This document shows positions 5,404 through 9,770 of a stretch of DNA of 9,770 nucleotides, piece after piece. Within the stretch, counting starts at the first letter, position 1. Every line of letters begins with the position of its first letter. Location of the stretch: contig JAZSHJ010000132.1 of NCBI GenBank assembly GCA_045533175.1, forward strand, positions 1 to 9,770. The letters are read 5' to 3'. Made by a program: the position numbers and the translations under genes. The DNA is from SIG588 sp045533175. Lineage in GTDB: Bacteria > Bacillota > Clostridia > Oscillospirales > Acutalibacteraceae. The notes under the pieces were generated by a model, which did not search any database, was not told the origin of the DNA, and saw only the letters and a program-made list of their open reading frames with translations.

Positions 5404-6570
5404 TTATCCAAACTCGTGCTCCACCGTGGCAACCACGCACAAATGCGGATCCACCGTTTGCAGGCGACGTTCGATCTCTCGCACGGTATCGGCAGGCGCT
5501 TTGTGCTGAAACGGCACCACCAAATCGAAGATCAAATTGGTGTGAGTGTCCCCAAATACTACGCGAAAATCGTGTAAGGTAAGGCTTTTGTCCACGTCTT
5601 CGGCTATCGTTTGCGTGAGCATACGCAACTGCCCCACCCGTTCATCCGCCGTATCCACGGGATCCATGTGGATGCACACCACCGCACGGTAGGTATCCGC
5701 CAGATCCCGTTCAATGCGATCAATTAAGTCATGGCTTTTCATCATGTCCCCTTCACACGGCACTTCCGCGTGAAGCGACAACACGAGGCGTCCCGGGCCG
5801 TAATTGTGCACGATCAGATCGTGTACCCCCACAATGCCGTCATAGGACAGCACCCGTTCCTTCACCCCTTGCACCAAGGCGGGATCGGGGGCTTGACCAA
5901 GCAGGGGCGACACCGTTTCCCGCATCACCGAAAAGCCGGACCACATAACAAACAACGCGACCGCCGCGCCCACGTAGCCATCCACCGCCACACCGTAAAG
6001 GCCGCCCACCACGGTGGAAACCAACACCAACGCGGTGCAAAGGATATCGTTGCGGCTGTCGGTGGCGGCGGCACGCAAGGTTTGCGAATCCACCAATTTA
6101 TCCACACGGCGATAGAACCACGCCATGCCGCCTTTCACAAGGATCGCCGCCGCCAAAATGGCCACCGGCAACCATTGCCAGCGCGGCACGGCGGGATTTA
6201 CCATCTTATCCACCGCGGATTTCATCAATTCCACGCCCGCCACCATAATGAGTGCCGCCACCGCCATGGCAGACAGATATTCCATCCGCCCGTGGCCGAA
6301 GGGATGCTCACGGTCGGGCGGGGCGGAGGACAGCCGAAAGCCCACCAACGCCACCAGCGACGAACCCGCATCCGACAGGTTGTTGAATGCATCCGCCAAA
6401 ATGGACACGCTTCCCGAAAGCACACCGGCAAGTACCTTCACGATAAACAAAAAAACATTGGCACCAAGCCCAACCCATCCCGCGACTTGGCCGTACGCGA
6501 AACGGGCGGTTTGCTCGTCTGTCAATGCTTCTTTTTTTACAAATCGATTCAAAAACCGCTTAATCTTCAC
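5404..6570 (-). CDS. Cation diffusion facilitator (CDF) exporter, Mn-type metal site, two cytoplasmic domains
   Basis: The 388-residue membrane protein has the CDF layout: six hydrophobic segments between about 30 and 215, then a long cytoplasmic tail. The transport-site residues read Asn63-x3-Asp67 (in DAFNNLSDAGSS) and Asp171-x3-Asp175 (in DSRNDIL). Aligned to YiiP D45/D49/H153/D157 this gives NDDD, the pattern I recall for manganese exporters such as pneumococcal MntE; zinc types usually have His. HPFGHGRMEY (89-98) is also typical. The tail seems to carry two ferredoxin-like metal/dimer domains in tandem, about 225-305 (GVHDLIVHNYG...) and 330-388 (TLHDFRVVFGD...). The GTG at 6570 is chosen: AGGGG lies 6 bases upstream and homology (VKIKRFLNRF) starts there. 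It overlaps the Nudix stop by 11 bases. Exported metal is inferred. Confidence 0.88.
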   Translation of the reverse strand: MKIKRFLNRFVKKEALTDEQTARFAYGQVAGWVGLGANVFLFIVKVLAGVLSGSVSILADAFNNLSDAGSSLVALVGFRLSSAPPDREHPFGHGRMEYLSAMAVAALIMVAGVELMKSAVDKMVNPAVPRWQWLPVAILAAAILVKGGMAWFYRRVDKLVDSQTLRAAATDSRNDILCTALVLVSTVVGGLYGVAVDGYVGAAVALFVMWSGFSVMRETVSPLLGQAPDPALVQGVKERVLSYDGIVGVHDLIVHNYGPGRLVLSLHAEVPCEGDMMKSHDLIDRIERDLADTYRAVVCIHMDPVDTADERVGQLRMLTQTIAEDVDKSLTLHDFRVVFGDTHTNLIFDLVVPFQHKAPADTVREIERRLQTVDPHLCVVATVEHEFG

Positions 6571-7081
6571 GCGGTTCCCCTTCCTCTCCGTAAATGTGGC
6601 GGCGCAACCACGCAAAATACTGGCGACCGTAGTTGTGATAACGGCGCTGATGCACCATATCCATCAATTCGTCCCACGTCACCCACATGGCGCGGGCCAC
6701 CTCTTCTTTTTGCAGATGAAGCGCTTCCTCCGCCACGTCTGAACGGAGCAGCCACAAATCACAATGGGAGTTGCGGCGGCGCAACCGCCCGAGATATTCA
6801 AGCTCGTTCGGATAGGTGAGAATGCCCAGTTCCTCCGCCAATTCACGGCGGGCAGCATCCGACGACACCTCGCCCGACACAGCCGAGCCACCCGTGGCTG
6901 CCCAGACACCCGGCATCAACCGCAGGGTAGGCGCGCGTTTTTGAATGAGCAGGCGGCCGCGACTGTCCACGATCCAAATGTGTACCACCAAGTGATACTG
7001 CCCCGCCATTAACCGTTCACCGCGGGTAATGGTGCGTCCCGTGGCGTTGCCTTGGGCATCCAAAAGATCCCATTTTTCCAT
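6560..7081 (-). CDS. Nudix hydrolase, YfcD/IPP-isomerase-like
   Basis: The 173-residue cytoplasmic protein has a perfect Nudix box from 65 to 87: G-x5-E71-x7-R79-E80-L-x-E83-E84-x-G-I, the Mg-binding catalytic helix. The opening (MEKWDLLDAQGNATGRTITR) and the HLVVHIWIVDSRGRLLIQKRA segment are typical of the YfcD/isopentenyl-diphosphate-isomerase-like branch of Nudix proteins, many of which hydrolyse nucleotide or prenyl diphosphates; the exact substrate is unknown. The ATG at 7081 has AGGTGA 4 bases upstream. A promoter-like site lies in the 78-base gap before it, so it may lead a Nudix-CDF-ATP-grasp-C_GCAxxG_C_C unit. It overlaps the CDF start. Confidence 0.88.
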   Translation of the reverse strand: MEKWDLLDAQGNATGRTITRGERLMAGQYHLVVHIWIVDSRGRLLIQKRAPTLRLMPGVWAATGGSAVSGEVSSDAARRELAEELGILTYPNELEYLGRLRRRNSHCDLWLLRSDVAEEALHLQKEEVARAMWVTWDELMDMVHQRRYHNYGRQYFAWLRRHIYGEEGEPRED

Positions 7082-7115
7082 CTGCTCACCTCATTAAGTC
7101 ACGCGATAATATAGT

Positions 7116-7144
7116 AGTTTACCACATTTTGGTGCGGCTGTCTA
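7116..7144 (-). promoter_or_regulatory. Possible internal promoter before the Nudix gene
   Basis: On the minus strand TAGACA (7144-7139, five of six to TTGACA) and TAAACT (7121-7116, four of six to TATAAT) are 17 bases apart. They lie in the only sizeable gap (7082-7159) of the minus-strand cluster. No clear terminator follows the ABC-F stop, so readthrough is also possible. Confidence 0.35.
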
Positions 7145-7159
7145 CCTTTTTTCGCATTT

Positions 7160-9055
7160 TTATTCCGATTCCAACGCCAATTGCAGCGTTTCCCATTCCG
7201 CCATCAATTCATCCAAACGACGGTTTGTTTCTTCCCACGCGGCAGTCACGTCCGCCAAGCGCGCGTAATCGGTGGCCACCTCGGGTGTGTTCATCTGTTC
7301 CTGCAATGCGGCGGCCTCTGCCTCTGTTTCGGCAATGGCCTCTTCGCAACGTACAAGCCGCGTTTGCTGTTTGCGACGGGCCGATTGGGCTTCTTTGCGC
7401 TGTTTGTATGCATTCTCCTTCGGCGGCGCCGCAACGGCCGTTTCGGCGGCACGGGCGGTGAATTTTTCAAGATAGTCCGTGTATCCGCCAAGGAAAGATT
7501 CGCACCCTTCCTCGGTGAGGCGCACCACACGGGTGGCCAACCGATCGATAAAATAGCGATCGTGCGACACGATCAGCACCGTGCCGTCATATCCCGAAAG
7601 CGCCGCTTCCAACGCTTCACAGGAGGTGATGTCCAAGTGGTTGGTCGGTTCGTCCAACAGAAGGAAATTGTCCCGTGCCAACATCAGTTTAAGCAACAAA
7701 ATGCGGGCGCGTTCCCCGCCCGAAAGTTTTCCCACTTCGGCGAACACATCGTCCCCACGGAACAAAAATGCCGCCAATGCGTTGCGCACCTCGGTTTGGC
7801 TGAGGCGGGGGTAACTGTCCCAGATCTCATCGATCACCATGTTACGGTCATCCAAGCCCGCTTGCGTTTGATCGTAATATCCGATGCGCACCTTCGCGCC
7901 CGGCAACACGTAGCCGCTTTTGGGAGTCAAACGATCGGCCAGAATTTTCAGCAATGTTGTTTTGCCGCAACCGTTCGGCCCGATCAAAAACACGCGTTCA
8001 CCGCGGCGAATGTGCAATTCGGCGTTTTTAAACAGCAGGCGACCGTCGAATCCCATCGCGATATCCCCCGCGTTCAACACCTCGTTGCCACTCACCTGTT
8101 CAGCGGTGAAATCAAAGCGGATGCTTTCACGTTCGCTTTCGGGAACGGTCAATTCCGCGCGCAGACGTTCCAACCGCTTTTCGCGGCTTTCGGCGGCACG
8201 GATGCTTTTTTCGCGATTCCAACTTTTCAGCAACGTGATGTTGTCTTCCAGTTTGTGAATCGCCCGCATCTGCGTTTTGTAATGGTGGGCTTCCACCTCT
8301 TTATCCTTGTCGCGGGCGGCACGATGGGCGGAATAATTGCCGTTTGTGGCATACAGCCGTCCGTTTGCAATCTCCAACGTGCGGGTGGTCACACGGTCCA
8401 AAAAGTAACGGTCGTGCGAGATCACCACCACCGTGCCCGGATAGTTACGCAAAAACTCTTCCAACCATTCCACCGCCGTGATGTCCAGATGGTTGGTCGG
8501 CTCGTCCAGCAACAGCACGTTCGCTTCGGACAACAGCAACCGCCCCATGGCCGCTTTGGATTTTTGCCCGCCCGACAGCGAGGAGACCGGTTGCGAAAAA
8601 GCGGTTTCGGGAAATCCAAGCCCCAGCAACGTGGATCGCACACGGCTTTTGTAATAGGCACCGCCCAAGCGGTCAAACTCCTCTTGTAAGCGGTGTTGAC
8701 GTTCGATCAACGCGGCGTCCCCCGCCGCGTGGCCTTGCAAGCGAAGTGTCACCGCGGCCAATTCCTTTTCCACCGCGATCACGGGGGCGAACACCGCTTC
8801 CACTTCATCCCACAGGGTGTGTTCTTCCCCCGAACAGGCGTGTTGTTCCAAATATCCCACACGGGCGGTTTTGGCAAACACCACGTCCCCTTCATCAATG
8901 GAGTATTCCCCTGTGAGCATGCGAAACAAGGTGGTCTTGCCACAGCCGTTTTCGCCGACCAAGCCCACCTTGTCATGTTCATTTATTTCAAAACTCAATC
9001 CGGAAAACAAGGTGCGTTCTCCGAACTGTTTGCCCACACGGTGGGCAGACAGCAT
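7160..9055 (-). CDS. ABC-F ATPase (translation factor type, YdiF/Uup-like with C-terminal coiled coil)
   Basis: The protein of 631 residues has two ABC ATPase domains and no membrane segments, the ABC-F design. In the first: Walker A GENGCGKT (34-41), LSGGQ (160-164), LLLDEPTNHLD (181-191), SHDRYF (213-218). In the second: GPNGCGKT (359-366), LSGGE (444-448), LLLDEPTNHLD (465-475), SHDRYF (497-502). Between them a charged helical linker of about 80 residues (roughly 240-320) reaches the ribosomal P-site tRNA in characterised members. A C-terminal tail from about 545 is charged and heptad-like, as in YdiF/Uup. Such proteins relieve stalled ribosomes. The linker is of ordinary length, so an antibiotic-resistance role is not indicated. 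The ATG at 9055 is preferred to that at 9061 by ribosome binding site spacing. It lies 14 bases downstream of the Rrf2 gene. Confidence 0.92.
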   Translation of the reverse strand: MLSAHRVGKQFGERTLFSGLSFEINEHDKVGLVGENGCGKTTLFRMLTGEYSIDEGDVVFAKTARVGYLEQHACSGEEHTLWDEVEAVFAPVIAVEKELAAVTLRLQGHAAGDAALIERQHRLQEEFDRLGGAYYKSRVRSTLLGLGFPETAFSQPVSSLSGGQKSKAAMGRLLLSEANVLLLDEPTNHLDITAVEWLEEFLRNYPGTVVVISHDRYFLDRVTTRTLEIANGRLYATNGNYSAHRAARDKDKEVEAHHYKTQMRAIHKLEDNITLLKSWNREKSIRAAESREKRLERLRAELTVPESERESIRFDFTAEQVSGNEVLNAGDIAMGFDGRLLFKNAELHIRRGERVFLIGPNGCGKTTLLKILADRLTPKSGYVLPGAKVRIGYYDQTQAGLDDRNMVIDEIWDSYPRLSQTEVRNALAAFLFRGDDVFAEVGKLSGGERARILLLKLMLARDNFLLLDEPTNHLDITSCEALEAALSGYDGTVLIVSHDRYFIDRLATRVVRLTEEGCESFLGGYTDYLEKFTARAAETAVAAPPKENAYKQRKEAQSARRKQQTRLVRCEEAIAETEAEAAALQEQMNTPEVATDYARLADVTAAWEETNRRLDELMAEWETLQLALESE

Positions 9056-9062
9056 AGCCATA

Positions 9063-9067
9063 CTCCC
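9063..9067 (-). promoter_or_regulatory. Ribosome binding site that decides the ABC-F start
   Basis: GGGAG on the minus strand (9067-9063) is 7 bases before the ATG at 9055 but only 1 base before the in-frame ATG at 9061. Initiation at 9055 is therefore more likely; the protein loses two residues (Met-Ala) relative to the longer form. Confidence 0.6.
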
Positions 9068-9069
9068 GT

Positions 9070-9471
9070 TTATTCCTTTCCGATACGGTCGAAGGTGATG
9101 GTGTCCAATTTTTCCACCACCGTGCGGGTTACTTCATCAAACACCGAATAGAACGGGCAAACACCCGCCGCCGTGTGGGTGCAGGTGTATCCGCCGTCCG
9201 CACAGCGGCTGAAACGATACGGCCCTTCCACCGCTTCGATGACCTGCCGCAAGGTGATCTCGGCGGCAGGACGCGCCAATTCATAACCGCCGTGTGCCCC
9301 TTTGAAGGAAAGCACCACACCTGCCGCCACCAGTTTGCCCATGATCTTCAACGCAAAACGCAAGGACACGCCCGTGGCTTCCGCCACCGTGCGGGCATCG
9401 CACCGCCCGCCCAGATGCACCATGTGATGCACGATGCGCACCGCGTAATCCGATTCCAAGTTGATATGCAT
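9070..9471 (-). CDS. Rrf2-family transcriptional regulator with three-cysteine site
   Basis: The 133-residue protein has the Rrf2/IscR winged helix: MHINLESDYAVRIVHHM at the start, a recognition region near 35-50 (VSLRFALKIMGKL), the wing FKGAHGGYELARP near 56-68, and ITLRQVIEAVEGP near 72-84. The C-terminal part carries Cys90, Cys97 and Cys105, positioned like the Fe-S ligands of IscR and NsrR but spaced C-x6-C-x7-C. An additional Cys24 lies in the DNA-binding domain. This suggests an iron-sulfur, nitric oxide or redox sensor; the cluster is inferred. The ATG at 9471 has AAGGTG 5 bases upstream, overlapping the sigA stop, so it is likely cotranscribed with and coupled to sigA. Its targets are unknown; no cysteine desulfurase genes lie nearby. 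Confidence 0.9.
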   Translation of the reverse strand: MHINLESDYAVRIVHHMVHLGGRCDARTVAEATGVSLRFALKIMGKLVAAGVVLSFKGAHGGYELARPAAEITLRQVIEAVEGPYRFSRCADGGYTCTHTAAGVCPFYSVFDEVTRTVVEKLDTITFDRIGKE

Positions 9472-9480
9472 AAAAACACC

Positions 9481-9770
9481 TTAATCCAAGAAATCTTTCA
9501 GTTTCTTACTGCGGCTGGGATGACGCAGTTTGCGAAGCGCTTTCGCTTCGATCTGACGAATACGCTCACGGGTAACGTCAAATTCCTTGCCGACCTCTTC
9601 AAGGGTGCGCGGACGGCCGTCTTCCAAACCGAAACGCAACTGCAACACCTTCGCTTCACGCGGGGTGAGGGTGGAGAGCACTTCGCTCAACTGTTCGCGC
9701 AACAAGGTGTGGGATGCGGCATCTGCCGGGGCGGGTGCGTCGTCGTCGGGAATAAAGTCGCCGAGATGGC
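9481..9770 (-). CDS. sigA: RNA polymerase primary sigma factor SigA/RpoD, C-terminal part (5' end outside window)
   Basis: The 96 visible residues run from HLGDFIPDDDAPAPADAA through LTPREAKVLQLRFGL (region 4.1) to TLEEVGKEFDVTRERIRQIE (the region 4.2 helix-turn-helix that reads the -35 element) and end KALRKLRHPSRSKKLKDFLD. This is nearly the consensus end of a vegetative sigma-70 factor in Firmicutes, with the natural C-terminus. The gene begins beyond the right edge; the TTG at 9705 is internal to the protein and is not a start. It lies 9 bases upstream of the Rrf2 gene, whose ribosome binding site overlaps its TAA. The symbol rpoD is equally used. Confidence 0.96.
   Translation of the reverse strand, partial: HLGDFIPDDDAPAPADAASHTLLREQLSEVLSTLTPREAKVLQLRFGLEDGRPRTLEEVGKEFDVTRERIRQIEAKALRKLRHPSRSKKLKDFLD

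Noticed and set aside
5731..8689. Long plus-strand open frames opposite the CDF/Nudix genes and the ABC-F gene (up to about 500 codons)
   Set aside because: They mirror the codon bias of well-identified minus-strand genes, give His- and Gln-rich nonsense proteins and match no family.
7160..9055. ABC-F antibiotic resistance determinant
   Set aside because: The interdomain linker has no extended resistance-type loop, and the C-terminal coiled coil and chromosomal setting next to sigA fit housekeeping YdiF/Uup-like proteins.
1..9770. CRISPR array, tRNA or rRNA genes, transposase or phage genes
   Set aside because: No regularly spaced repeats, tRNA cloverleaf, rRNA core motifs or mobile-element proteins were seen in either strand.

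Overview
The window looks like chromosome from a Clostridia-type Firmicute, perhaps an uncultured gut Oscillospirales or Christensenellales relative. The reasons are strong GGAGG-type ribosome binding sites on almost every gene, a SigA-type sigma factor C-terminus, an Rrf2 regulator of the clostridial type, a C_GCAxxG_C_C protein, a short AbrB/SpoVT-like regulator, a B. subtilis YdaE-like isomerase, and a base composition a little above half G+C. This placement is inferred; there is no 16S or other taxonomic marker here. I see no mobile elements, CRISPR arrays, tRNAs or rRNAs.

Plus-strand sugar operon (1-3448). It has four tightly packed genes. The first, cut by the window edge, fuses an XRE helix-turn-helix to a PfkB-type sugar kinase. 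It is followed by a D-lyxose-isomerase-like cupin (ATGA overlap), a zinc-dependent class II ketose-phosphate aldolase, and a LacX-like aldose 1-epimerase. Read as a pathway: mutarotase, then aldose-ketose isomerase, then ketose kinase, then aldolase giving C3 plus a short aldehyde. The best guess is D-lyxose to D-xylulose to D-xylulose 1-phosphate to DHAP plus glycolaldehyde, with the kinase fusion possibly acting as the local regulator. The operon ends at a strong 12-bp bidirectional terminator.

Middle (3476-4018). A short AbrB-family gene lies on the minus strand, preceded by about 190 bases of non-coding DNA. On the minus strand this holds, in order, a promoter-like site, a long imperfect hairpin whose outer arms are a perfect 13-base inverted repeat, and a pair of mutually exclusive hairpins of which the second is followed by seven Ts. 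It looks like a structured leader or small RNA. I do not recognise its family.

Minus-strand cluster (4028-9770). Reading leftward from the right edge: the 3' end of sigA (rpoD), an Rrf2 regulator with three C-terminal cysteines, a duplicated-ATPase ABC-F protein, a 78-base gap with a possible internal promoter, a Nudix hydrolase, a CDF metal exporter with an NDDD site like that of manganese exporters, a RimK-like ATP-grasp ligase, and a C_GCAxxG_C_C protein. From the Nudix gene on, genes overlap, abut or lie within 11 bases of each other. The cluster ends in a clear intrinsic terminator just left of 4018.
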